Shown: in pieces, positions 40,193-48,891 of the stretch
Position numbering within the stretch: position 1 is the first letter of the stretch
How the letters are laid out: each line of letters opens with the position of its first letter
Source: Paenibacillus sp. JNUCC-31
GTDB taxonomy: Bacteria; Bacillota; Bacilli; Paenibacillales; Paenibacillaceae
Assembly: GCF_014844075.1 (NCBI RefSeq)
Contig: NZ_CP062165.1
Coordinates: 1 to 64,000, forward strand
Direction of reading: 5' to 3'
Length of the DNA stretch: 64,000 nucleotides
Made by a program: the position numbers and the translations under genes
Notes under the pieces: generated by a model
The model's input: the letters and a program-made list of their open reading frames with translations, nothing else
Told to the model about the DNA's origin: nothing
Databases searched by the model: none

Positions 40193-41776
40193 TCACAATA
40201 GGTTTCGATACTGATTGGGTGTCATTCCAGTATATTTTTTAAACACCTGAAAGAAGTACTTTTCGTCATTATATCCGACTTCCACCGCAATATCGCCAAT
40301 ACGCTTACCTGGGTCTTTCAAGAGGATAGCTGCTTGTTCAATCCGTACATTATGCAAGTAGCTTAAAAAACTTATTTTTAATTGCTGCTTGAATAAGAGG
40401 CTTAAATAACCTGGTGTGATAAATACCTCTTTTGCAACCGTTTCGCGATTAAGATCCTTATTGAAGTTATTTCGAATGAATTCCAAAATCCTTTGGAATA
40501 ATTTATTCGATTGTTTCTTGTGATCCAGCTCTTCTGAAATCTTTTCAGCAATCTCGACCATTTCCCTATATATCTCATCCAAATAAGTTTTGGCTAGCTT
40601 TTGAGCCATGACTTGCAGATCTTCCCCGAAAATGGTGCTTACATCAATATCTTTTTCGACTCCTAAGCGATAAAGCGCAAAAAAGAGTGAAAAGGTAAAC
40701 TTCATGGCTATATCCCTAGAGGTGCGTTCCTCGTTTAACGTCTTTTGAAAGAGTAACAATTTCTCCCTTATGGTCTCCGGATTTCCAGACAGGACAGCTT
40801 GAAGCAACGTTCTCTCTAAATCGATAGGATAAGCGGTAATATCGACGTTCTTTTCAGTACTTGTCGAAGAATAAACGATTCTTCCCTTACCTCTATAGTA
40901 GGTCGAATCCAGCGCATCCATGGCTGTCATGTGTGATGTTTTCAAATGATGGATCTGCTCTCCCGGTACTCCTATTCCAATTGAAACACTGAGCCTCAAA
41001 AAAGCAGATGCGTTAGCTTTAATTCGCTGTGAAACGGGGAGTAATTCTACCGCATCACTCTTGAATCTCGAATTCATGACGATGACGATATCATCTTCGT
41101 ATTCGAACGCAGCACAAAGGAAATCTTCAGCTATCGTATCCTCGCCTAGGTTCTTCAACCCGTATTTTAATAGTTCGATATCATAAGAGTTGTAGGTTTG
41201 ATATAGCTCTATTAATGTATCGATTTGAATAACCATGACAAAAAAGTGGGAGTGAGGGAAAAGGATTCCGCAAAGTTTTAAATTCTCCACCAATTTTTCA
41301 TAAGGGCATTCATTACCGATCACGAGGTTTCTTAGTGTTTTTTCGCGTAAAAGGGGTAGGCTTTCACGGAAGCCCTGCTTCAAATATTCTAGGTGATGAA
41401 TCTGCTTTTGCTCGCTTTTGATTTTTTCTATTAACTTTAATATCGTGTCAAGGATCTCTTTGACCCGGCTTGGCTTAATGAGATAATCGCTAGCTCCGAG
41501 TGTGAGCGCTTTTGTTGCATAGGAGAACTCGTCATATCCGCTCATAATAATGGATTTGATATGAGGGTACTTCTCGTTAACTATGGAAATAAGTGTAAGA
41601 CCATCCATTTCTGGCATGCGTATATCCGTTAACAAAATATCGACAGGGTGTGTTTTGAGGATCTCAAGAGCTTCCACCCCATCACGGGCTTCTGCATTGA
41701 TAGATACTCCATGTTGATCCCAGTCTATTAGGGACTTAATACCCGTTATGGCTCGTTCTTCGTCATCGACGATCAT
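40193..41776 (-). CDS. YesN-type response regulator with AraC DNA-binding domain
   Basis: 527 residues as called from the ATG at 41776. Receiver with phosphoacceptor D51 (ILLTDIRMPE) and Lys in LIKPSR; C-terminal AraC domain (about 430-527) ending TPNQYRNLL. The ATG is 20 nt from the only ribosome site (GGGGGGTGG). The coding pattern extends upstream through ATA-ATT-AAT-CTA, which would complete the usual beta-strand before IVDDE. A non-standard start (ATA or ATT) closer to the ribosome site is therefore possible. Partner of the kinase 32 bp upstream. Confidence 0.85.
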   Translation of the reverse strand: MIVDDEERAITGIKSLIDWDQHGVSINAEARDGVEALEILKTHPVDILLTDIRMPEMDGLTLISIVNEKYPHIKSIIMSGYDEFSYATKALTLGASDYLIKPSRVKEILDTILKLIEKIKSEQKQIHHLEYLKQGFRESLPLLREKTLRNLVIGNECPYEKLVENLKLCGILFPHSHFFVMVIQIDTLIELYQTYNSYDIELLKYGLKNLGEDTIAEDFLCAAFEYEDDIVIVMNSRFKSDAVELLPVSQRIKANASAFLRLSVSIGIGVPGEQIHHLKTSHMTAMDALDSTYYRGKGRIVYSSTSTEKNVDITAYPIDLERTLLQAVLSGNPETIREKLLLFQKTLNEERTSRDIAMKFTFSLFFALYRLGVEKDIDVSTIFGEDLQVMAQKLAKTYLDEIYREMVEIAEKISEELDHKKQSNKLFQRILEFIRNNFNKDLNRETVAKEVFITPGYLSLLFKQQLKISFLSYLHNVRIEQAAILLKDPGKRIGDIAVEVGYNDEKYFFQVFKKYTGMTPNQYRNLL

Positions 41777-41808
41777 TAGATTAATTATGATTGACCACCC
41801 CCCTGTAC

Positions 41809-43608
41809 CTATACGCTCTTCCCGACTGGAATCGTTAATTCGACCTGCGTCCCGGTCCCAGGCTCGCTAGTGTACTTGAGCCGATAGTTTTCCTTATAAT
41901 AATATCTTAAACGTTGGATCACATTCTGGATGCCATATCCGCTAGTGTCATCGGATAAAGAAATATCATTGTCCGTAGTGACCTCTGTAATTTGCTTGAC
42001 AGTTTCGGCATCCATGCCAACCCCGTTATCCTCAATGATGATTTTTAGATAACCACCGTCCAACTCCCCACGGATACTAATCTGCCCACCTTCGCGTTTT
42101 CGTTCGATTCCATGAATCAATGCATTTTCAATAAACGGTTGCAAGCTTAATTTCAAAAGGACGAAATGTTCCAATTCATCAGGAATGTCTATCGAATAAC
42201 GCAGCCTATCCTTAAACCTCATTTGCTGAAGAGTGAGATAGAGCGTAATCAGTTCTTTCTCTTTAGCCATGCTAGTAAAACTTTTCCCCTGGTTTAGGCT
42301 TAACCGGAATAATCTGGATAGATTTACCACCATTTCGCTGATTCGATCCTGTCCTGCATATGCGGCTTCCCAATAAATCGTATCGAGCATGTTATAGAGA
42401 AAATGCGGATTGATTTGAGACTGCAGGGCTTTTAACTCTGCTTCTTGTTCTTTCAGCTTTAAAATGTAAGCATCGTCAACGAGCGACTTAATATTGCCTA
42501 CCATTTCATTATATCCGCGGCTTAGTTGGCCGATTTCATCATTGTATTTAACTTCAACTCTCTCGTGGAAGCATCCGTTTTGAAATCGTTTCATCGATTT
42601 CAAGAGGTTCCCGACCGGAGCCGTGATCGTCCAGCTCAATGCAGACATTAATGGAATGGAAACCACAAAAGCAAGTCCGATGATCAAGAGCACAAATAAT
42701 TTAATGGCATTCAACTCTTTAATAAGCGACTTAAGGGGAATAGCGTATAGAATCCGCCAGCCGTTGTCCATTTCGCTGTAGGAGACAAGCATGTCGTCTT
42801 GTGATGAATAAACGATTTGGGACCCTTGTTTAATATTTGTTTTTCCTCTATAAATGGAAAAGTTAGGATCGCTTATGGAGTAAAACGCCTTGCCCGCCTC
42901 CACAATAGTGTTCCCCAGACTGTCAAGAATGACAATGCCACGCTCTTGATCGTAGAGATTTTTCAGATACTGCTTGCGAATCGTCTCTTTATTCACACCG
43001 ACAAAAGCAAACCCGATTTGCTTTCCGGTATATACGCTCCGAATGATCCGAGTCATTCCGATTTTATCCTTCTGGTTGTTCACAATAAAAGGATCGTCCT
43101 CGTCGTCTAAAGGAAACCAGTACGATGCTCCGCCCAGTGCCATAGTTTGTTTATAAATATCCGTATGCCAAATCTCGTTTAAACTGCCAGAACCGTAACT
43201 ACCGTCCGTGGCAATCTGGTACAATGGTTCGCTTTTCGTGCCGTAAAGAGCCAAATAATCTAAATTCCCGGTCGCCAGCATTTGATCCATAATGGATGCC
43301 ATAGGACCAGAGTAAAGCTCCGTTTCCAATTTATCCGTACTAGCAGGTTGGTTTTGCAAACGGTTTTGAATCGTAGATGATAGAGTAAACACCGTCACCC
43401 AATCCGAAATGTTTTTTTGCATCCCGGTCAAATTGTTGTCAATGACGTTCACAACAGATAAATTCGAGGCACTGACTTTATTGATAATCTGTGTCTTGGA
43501 AGTGATAAATGAGAAATACCCGAACATGAGCGTCACGGCAGTGCAAAACAAAAGGAGGACAATCACAATTTTATTTTTCAGTCTCATATTCATGAAATAA
43601 GTGCGCAC
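41809..43608 (-). CDS. YesM/LytS-type sensor histidine kinase
   Basis: 599 residues from a GTG with GAGG 7 nt upstream; ATGs follow at codons 6 and 8. Membrane segments lie at about 12-33 and 303-322, with a Cache-like extracellular domain of about 270 residues. HAMP (about 325-380), H402 in QINPHFLYN, and an ATPase domain with LQPFIENALIHGIE and DNGVGM follow. It is separated from the permease genes by a stem-loop at 43682-43720. Likely to sense the same sugar imported by 43742-46919. Confidence 0.9.
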   Translation of the reverse strand: MRTYFMNMRLKNKIVIVLLLFCTAVTLMFGYFSFITSKTQIINKVSASNLSVVNVIDNNLTGMQKNISDWVTVFTLSSTIQNRLQNQPASTDKLETELYSGPMASIMDQMLATGNLDYLALYGTKSEPLYQIATDGSYGSGSLNEIWHTDIYKQTMALGGASYWFPLDDEDDPFIVNNQKDKIGMTRIIRSVYTGKQIGFAFVGVNKETIRKQYLKNLYDQERGIVILDSLGNTIVEAGKAFYSISDPNFSIYRGKTNIKQGSQIVYSSQDDMLVSYSEMDNGWRILYAIPLKSLIKELNAIKLFVLLIIGLAFVVSIPLMSALSWTITAPVGNLLKSMKRFQNGCFHERVEVKYNDEIGQLSRGYNEMVGNIKSLVDDAYILKLKEQEAELKALQSQINPHFLYNMLDTIYWEAAYAGQDRISEMVVNLSRLFRLSLNQGKSFTSMAKEKELITLYLTLQQMRFKDRLRYSIDIPDELEHFVLLKLSLQPFIENALIHGIERKREGGQISIRGELDGGYLKIIIEDNGVGMDAETVKQITEVTTDNDISLSDDTSGYGIQNVIQRLRYYYKENYRLKYTSEPGTGTQVELTIPVGKSV

Positions 43609-43681
43609 GGTTTGTCCTCGCCTCTAAAATTTCAAGATTAGCATTTCCATAGCATGTGTCGTTATATGCTGGAAGGAGTAG

Positions 43682-43720
43682 AACAGAGTCTTTTGTAATC
43701 AATGAGTAAAAGACTCTGTT
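43682..43720. other. Stem-loop between importer and kinase genes
   Basis: AACAGAGTCTTTT (43682-43694) pairs perfectly with AAAAGACTCTGTT (43708-43720), a 13-bp stem with a 13-nt loop. No T tract follows on the minus strand, so it probably attenuates or protects mRNA between the highly expressed importer genes and the regulators. Confidence 0.6.
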
Positions 43721-43741
43721 TATGGGGGTTGAGGACATAGT

Positions 43742-44566
43742 TTAGCCTTTTACGGCCCCTTCCATTACCCCTTTTGTGATTTGATCGTTAAAAAATGCGT
43801 AGATAACAATTGCGGGTATGGTGGTGAGCACCATAACAGCAAACTGGGAGCCGTAATCGGAACTATATACACCTGTGAAGTTCATTACCGAAAATGGAAG
43901 CGTTTTTAAAGCTTCATTACTAATAAATGTTGAGGCCATAATGAACTCGTTCCAACAGTTCAGGAATGTGGTAATGATCACTGTCACAATAGCGGGCTTT
44001 GTCAACGGCGCGATAATTCCAAACACGATCCGATAAATACCGGATCCATCAATCACCGCGGACTCTTCCATCTCCTTAGGGATACTTCGCAAGAATCCCG
44101 TGAGTATGAACATATTGAACGGAACAGAAACGGCTGTATAAGGAAGAATCAGTCCAAGATATGAGTCGGTTAGCCCCAGCCATTTAAATATTACAAAATT
44201 CGGAAGCAACGTTGCGTGAATCGGAATCATGATCCCTAACAATATGATTGTAAAGAAAAACGAACGCATTTTCCACTGCATTCGCGTGAACGCATAGCTA
44301 AGCGTAAGCGATAAGATGACCGTCAGCACGATCGTAACACTCGTGACAAACACGCTATTGAACATATATTTCAGCATGTTACCGTCTACCCAAGCGTTGA
44401 CATAATTTTGCCATTGCGGATCCAACGGCCACTTTAGAATGTGTTCTGAATAAAAATCAGCACTAGTATTGAACGAATTATTGATGAGCCATATTAATGG
44501 AAACAACTGAAGTAATGCAATGATGGATAAAAACACCCAAATCCCAAACTTTGCTCTCGCTTTCAT
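43742..44566 (-). CDS. ABC sugar permease, MalG/AraQ type
   Basis: 274 residues, six hydrophobic segments, EAA loop reading EESAVIDGSGIYRIVFGIIAP, and a C-terminal KGVMEGAVKG. The ribosome site AGGGG overlaps the end of the preceding permease gene region (11-bp gap). It forms the channel with the partner at 44578-45468 and is served by the lipoprotein at 45567-46919. This importer is of the CUT1 type and different from the LplBC pairs elsewhere in the window. Confidence 0.9.
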   Translation of the reverse strand: MKARAKFGIWVFLSIIALLQLFPLIWLINNSFNTSADFYSEHILKWPLDPQWQNYVNAWVDGNMLKYMFNSVFVTSVTIVLTVILSLTLSYAFTRMQWKMRSFFFTIILLGIMIPIHATLLPNFVIFKWLGLTDSYLGLILPYTAVSVPFNMFILTGFLRSIPKEMEESAVIDGSGIYRIVFGIIAPLTKPAIVTVIITTFLNCWNEFIMASTFISNEALKTLPFSVMNFTGVYSSDYGSQFAVMVLTTIPAIVIYAFFNDQITKGVMEGAVKG

Positions 44567-44577
44567 GTTATGATCCC

Positions 44578-45468
44578 CTATCCTTCCAGCGTTTCGCTGC
44601 GTATCAACTTATTGCTGAGATATGTAGCAATTAAGCAAATGATAATAAATAGAATTGATATCGCGTTTGCGTATCCGAATTGGTTGGAAGTAAACGCCTT
44701 CTCATACAAGTAGACGCCTAAAAACTGCGTTGAATCACCTGGGCCACCCCTTGTCGTCAGAAACACCATGTCCATCGTCTTCAAAGCAGAGATGATCGCC
44801 AGTGTTACTTGAACGGAGATAACCGGAGCCAAAAGGGGGAGCGTAATGCGTGAATGCAGCTTAAATCCAGCAGCCCCGTCCAATTTGGCAGCCTCGTACA
44901 GGTCCTCGGGTATTCCCTTCACGCCTGCATAATAAAACAACAATCCCCAGCCAAAACCAGACCAAATCAATATAAATAATATGGAGCCGAGCGCCGTGCT
45001 TTGGTCTCCTAGCCACGCACGCATAAGAAAGTCAAGTCCAATCATGTCCAACAGTTTGTTCAGAATGCCGAAGTTCGGATCAAGCAGGGAAACCCACATT
45101 TTTGATAAGACTACAACCGAAATAAGGCACGGAATGAAAAAGATCGTCCTTAAAAGCTTCTCGGCCTTGCCGCCAACTTGGTCAAGCAGGATCGCAAAGA
45201 GAATGCAAATCGGATGCTGTACAATGATTAAACCTCCGCCTAGCAATAGAGCATTCCGCAGAGAATGCCAGAATTGTTTATCGTGAAAAAGGAGATCTAT
45301 ATAGTTTTGCAGTCCGACCATATTAATTGTCGTTCCTGGCCCGAGAGTATTCGTCAATGAATAGTACCCGCTTAGAGCAATCGGAGCCAAAAAAGTAAGA
45401 ACGAACAGTAGAATACCAGGAAAGACAAAAATAAAAATTGCCAATTTGTTTCCAAATACTTTCTCCAT
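44578..45468 (-). CDS. ABC sugar permease, MalF/UgpA type
   Basis: 296 residues with six membrane segments; the EAA loop is YEAAKLDGAAGFKLHSRITLP. GGAG lies 12 nt before the ATG. Second gene of the binding protein-permease-permease order typical of CUT1 importers. No ATPase gene is nearby. Confidence 0.9.
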   Translation of the reverse strand: MEKVFGNKLAIFIFVFPGILLFVLTFLAPIALSGYYSLTNTLGPGTTINMVGLQNYIDLLFHDKQFWHSLRNALLLGGGLIIVQHPICILFAILLDQVGGKAEKLLRTIFFIPCLISVVVLSKMWVSLLDPNFGILNKLLDMIGLDFLMRAWLGDQSTALGSILFILIWSGFGWGLLFYYAGVKGIPEDLYEAAKLDGAAGFKLHSRITLPLLAPVISVQVTLAIISALKTMDMVFLTTRGGPGDSTQFLGVYLYEKAFTSNQFGYANAISILFIIICLIATYLSNKLIRSETLEG

Positions 45469-45566
45469 GATGAAGAACGCTCCATTCTATAGAAGAAATA
45501 AGAGCAAGAATATATTGAATACTGTCTTCCTGCCCTTTTCTTCTTCTGTCTTTAAATCATACCGCT

Positions 45567-46919
45567 TTATTGGTTATCGATCGTTTTTTGCAGCTCAACC
45601 ACAAGTTCTTCCGGCTTCATGCTGGAGGAGAAGAACATGCCGAATTGTTTTGTATACTCATCTTTGAATTTAGCTGTTCCATAATCGATCGCTGAAGCAC
45701 CTGCCGTCGAAGTCGCGTTTACCAGCACGTCCGTAAGTTGCTTCTGAACATCCGTTTCCTCTCCAGTCAATTCATACTTTTGAGCAGGAACTGCCCCTCC
45801 AGTTTCCCACGCGGCTTTCGCCCATTGGTCAGCGCGCATCATGTAATCGAAGAATTTCTTTGCCTCTTCTGGATGCTTGGACTTGCTAATAATCGCATAC
45901 CCTCCACCGTTCCAGGAAAGAAGATCCGAGTCTTTACCCTTACCTCCTTCAACCGTTGGAAACTTAAGAACACCCAAGTTATCCCGGAACTCTTGTGAAA
46001 GCTGATTATCGGACGCCATCCCCGATTCCCAAGAACCCATGTACCACATCGCTGCTCTTTCTTGGGTAAACAGGTTTTTGGACGCACCATAATCTGCTGC
46101 CATATAACCGTCTTGGAACATCTTATTATCGCGTAGCTCAGCCATAAACTGTGCAGCCTTTAGAAAACTGTCGTCATCCTCTAGTTTGATCTTCTTGTCT
46201 ATGGCCTCTAGAATAAGGTTTTGGTCACCGCTGTAACGTTGTGCAATATTTTGGTACATTTCGGCGAATGTCCAAAGTTCTTTGCCATTTGTGGACATTG
46301 GAATAATTCCTTTGGCACGGAACGCATTGGCTGTGTCACGGAGCTCCGCAAATGTCGTAGGCACCTTTACGCCATAGTCAGCAAACAATTTTTTATTGTA
46401 ATAAATGACCTCGTAGTCGCTGTTCCGCGGCAACCCGTATAATTTCCCGTCGAATATAAAATTCTTTAACACGCCCGGGAAGAAGCTGTACGTATCATTG
46501 TCGTAATCTTGCTGATCGAGTTCCCTGATGTAGCCGGCTTGCACCAGCGTATTCAGAGTAGCTCCGCTTTGAACCATGGACACATCAATTGGTTCATTAG
46601 AGGCCATATAAATCTTTAATTTGTTGCCGAAAGGATCAGTAGCCAACGCCTCGAGGTCTATCTCGATGTCCGGGTTGTCTTTCTCGAAATTGTCGATTAC
46701 AGTTTGTTCGGCAAGACCTTGACCGGTCTTACGGTCAGGCAAATTCGAGAGAAAGCGGAGTGTCACGGGCTTTTTACCGGTTTCCGACGTCGTCGACAGA
46801 TTCTCATTCGTACCGCTCCCATCGTTGTTTTTGCTGTTGCATGCGGTAAGAGCCATTAAGGTTGTTAGCACGATCGCCGTTAAAAAGAAGTTTCGGGCCC
46901 ACTTTTTTTGTTTATGCAT
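45567..46919 (-). CDS. CUT1 family 1 sugar-binding lipoprotein
   Basis: 450 residues. Basic N-terminus, hydrophobic stretch and lipobox LTAC (Cys about 27), then an Asn/Ser-rich linker. The mature part has the class-1 binding protein pattern (LPRNSDYEVIYYNKKLFADYG, AAMWYMGSWESG). GGGGGG lies 8 nt before the ATG. First gene of the operon that runs through permeases, kinase and regulator to the broken lacZ and GH43 genes, so an oligosaccharide containing galactose and/or pentose is a likely ligand. Confidence 0.9.
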   Translation of the reverse strand: MHKQKKWARNFFLTAIVLTTLMALTACNSKNNDGSGTNENLSTTSETGKKPVTLRFLSNLPDRKTGQGLAEQTVIDNFEKDNPDIEIDLEALATDPFGNKLKIYMASNEPIDVSMVQSGATLNTLVQAGYIRELDQQDYDNDTYSFFPGVLKNFIFDGKLYGLPRNSDYEVIYYNKKLFADYGVKVPTTFAELRDTANAFRAKGIIPMSTNGKELWTFAEMYQNIAQRYSGDQNLILEAIDKKIKLEDDDSFLKAAQFMAELRDNKMFQDGYMAADYGASKNLFTQERAAMWYMGSWESGMASDNQLSQEFRDNLGVLKFPTVEGGKGKDSDLLSWNGGGYAIISKSKHPEEAKKFFDYMMRADQWAKAAWETGGAVPAQKYELTGEETDVQKQLTDVLVNATSTAGASAIDYGTAKFKDEYTKQFGMFFSSSMKPEELVVELQKTIDNQ

Positions 46920-47203
46920 CTGTCAATCCCCCCTAATTCATTGTGGAATCACTTATTCTTGATTCTTTTACAGTCTAACAAAGGTTAACATCTTAAATCA
47001 GTAGAGAAACGTATAGGAAAGTTTGGATAAGTCGATTCTGAGATAATCACGACATTATATTGATATATGATCACTCTATTCACTGGGCTACAAGATGCTG
47101 ATGTAGCATATTTACATGAGACAGTCACGCATCTTTCGTTCCGAGATTATAAAGCATCGAACATCCGATCCATCTCATATAACGCTTTCGTTGTTCGATA
47201 TAC
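46920..47203. other. Upstream region of the CUT1 operon
   Basis: No gene was found. It must contain the minus-strand operon promoter. I found no clear cre match and no copy of the element shared by 19.9 and 52.6 kb. Confidence 0.3.
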
Positions 47204-47478
47204 TTGAGGGGAGTTTTGGCGTCGGCAACAAAAGTGAGCTATACAGTAGAAGTGAAGATGAATGATGGCAATTGAAATGAGCTTGGAGGCATTCTAATGA
47301 AGGAAGTGATGAAGGAAGTGATGATGTAACTTAACATACAAGATACTTCACAATTGGACCCGGAAAAGCTGGAACCGAAATGGGAAGTGCATTGACTAGA
47401 AGAACAACCTGTTAGCGAATCATTATCACAGGAATGGAATCTATTCGGGGGGGAAGGGGACTTGTTATCCATGTGTGC
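47204..47478 (+). pseudogene. Decayed reading frame of unknown function
   Basis: One plus-strand frame reads as protein-like sequence (KVSYTVEVKMNDGN, NELGGILMKEVMKEVMM, LNIQDTSQLDPEKLEPKWEV, LEEQPVSESLSQEWNLFGG) but is interrupted by stops at 47273 (TGA), 47327 (TAA) and 47393 (TGA). Each stop is one base from a plausible sense codon (Trp, Gln, Trp). No start or ribosome site is obvious. I do not recognise the family; it may be the remnant of a lost gene. Confidence 0.4.
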
Positions 47479-47636
47479 ACATAGTTGTGGGCCCCCGTTT
47501 TACACAATAACTTATCGTTCCCTACAATGGTATAATTTTAGGTATAAACCAAAAAGAATGGCAACCAAAAGTTCTTATGCATCAATTCTTATTTTCTTCC
47601 TCGGCCGTTTGATCAAATGAATCCTTTGGGGCGGTT

Positions 47637-48752
47637 TTATGCATAATTACCCGGCATCCAGCCCAACTCAACGCATTTGCCCCAATCCCAAGAGTCCCAA
47701 CCTTCCCACTCGGATCCGTGACTTGTATCATGCAACTGCTTATAGCTCCAATAAAACCAGCCTTGTCCATTCTCCCAAGCATCGAGGAATGCCTTAGCGA
47801 GCTTCTGCTGAATGGTTTTTTGCTCTTCTGAGCTAAAGCCCTTAAAGTTTTTCTCAATAGTGGACAGGCACCATTCACCTACGATCACCGGAAAATAGGC
47901 TTGCATCTCTGCAACGTCCTTCGCAAAGTTGTTTTCAATGTAGGCCACAAATTCATCCACATTTGTTGCTATTCCGGTATAAGCAGCCATTCTCAGATAC
48001 ATGTGTGTATCAAGCACAACGTTTACGAATTTGGATTCCTGCATAAAGTTCTTCCATTCATGAAGCCGAAATCCGTCATGGAATACGATGACCTTCTCTT
48101 CTGGAAGATGCTTTCTCATTCTCCAGTACGCATCAACGTAGAAGTCTCTTAAGAACTCGCTTGTCACTGGACCTGAACCTTTCGCTTCTTCCTTATCAAC
48201 AGCAATGTAGTGATTTTGAATCTGGGCCCATAGCTCTGCGTTGATAGGTTCATTAAGGATTTCAATTCCCCATAACCCCACCCGATTCGCATATCGTTGT
48301 GCAAGACGTTCCAATACGTTTAAGACAAATTCAACCCCTGCAGGATCCTGACTCCACTTACATACACCGCAGAGTCCACCGTTATCAAAACCATTTTGGC
48401 TTCCAGGCGCTGTATGCAGATCGATCAAAATTTGGAGACCATGTCTCTCCGCCCAATCAAATGCTTTGTCGAGATATTCGATACACCCGACAAATGGCTC
48501 AACATCACCAAAAATGAAATGAGGTATTGGAATTCTGATCGCGTTCAATCCTTTGTTGGCTATGTAGGCAAAGTCTCGCTCGGTAATAAACGTGTTTCGA
48601 TGCTGCTTATAACGGTCGAGCTTCAATTCCTTGGGTAGCGTTCTGCAAAGCCAAGCCTCGTCCTCGCAATGCGTTCCCTCGAACATTATCGGATTCATCC
48701 ACTTCTCTAAGACTAACCAATTTCCTAGGTTAACGCCCTTTACTTTTTTCAT
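47637..48752 (-). CDS. GH5 exo-beta-1,3-glucanase-like enzyme
   Basis: 371 residues from the ATG at 48752 (GAGGT 9 nt upstream; a GTG at 48767 is in frame but unsupported). No signal peptide. The opening KGVNLGNWLVLEKWM is typical of glucan 1,3-beta-glucosidase-type GH5 proteins. Acid/base E168 lies in ILNEP and nucleophile E293 in VGEWC; the barrel is complete. It lies downstream of the binding protein/permease operon, beyond a terminator-like hairpin that may be read through. Function inferred: trimming imported beta-glucan oligosaccharides, with the GH3 enzyme at 17.4 kb finishing the job. Confidence 0.8.
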   Translation of the reverse strand: MKKVKGVNLGNWLVLEKWMNPIMFEGTHCEDEAWLCRTLPKELKLDRYKQHRNTFITERDFAYIANKGLNAIRIPIPHFIFGDVEPFVGCIEYLDKAFDWAERHGLQILIDLHTAPGSQNGFDNGGLCGVCKWSQDPAGVEFVLNVLERLAQRYANRVGLWGIEILNEPINAELWAQIQNHYIAVDKEEAKGSGPVTSEFLRDFYVDAYWRMRKHLPEEKVIVFHDGFRLHEWKNFMQESKFVNVVLDTHMYLRMAAYTGIATNVDEFVAYIENNFAKDVAEMQAYFPVIVGEWCLSTIEKNFKGFSSEEQKTIQQKLAKAFLDAWENGQGWFYWSYKQLHDTSHGSEWEGWDSWDWGKCVELGWMPGNYA

Positions 48753-48813
48753 TTTAGGTAACCTCACTTTTTAAATAGAATGAAAAGCCTTCATAATTTT
48801 GATGAATTTCAGT

Positions 48814-48841
48814 AAAACGACCGCTCTCAAACGGTCGTTTT
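48814..48841. terminator. Terminator after binding protein B
   Basis: AAAACGACCG and CGGTCGTTTT form a perfect 10-bp stem around an 8-nt loop, with T residues in the outer stem on both strands. It is the counterpart of the hairpin behind paralogue A at 25424, supporting common descent of the two gene ends. Confidence 0.75.
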
Positions 48842-48891
48842 ACTAATTCTCAACTGAAAGGTCTCCGCTGCCGGATGGAACCTCCTTGATT

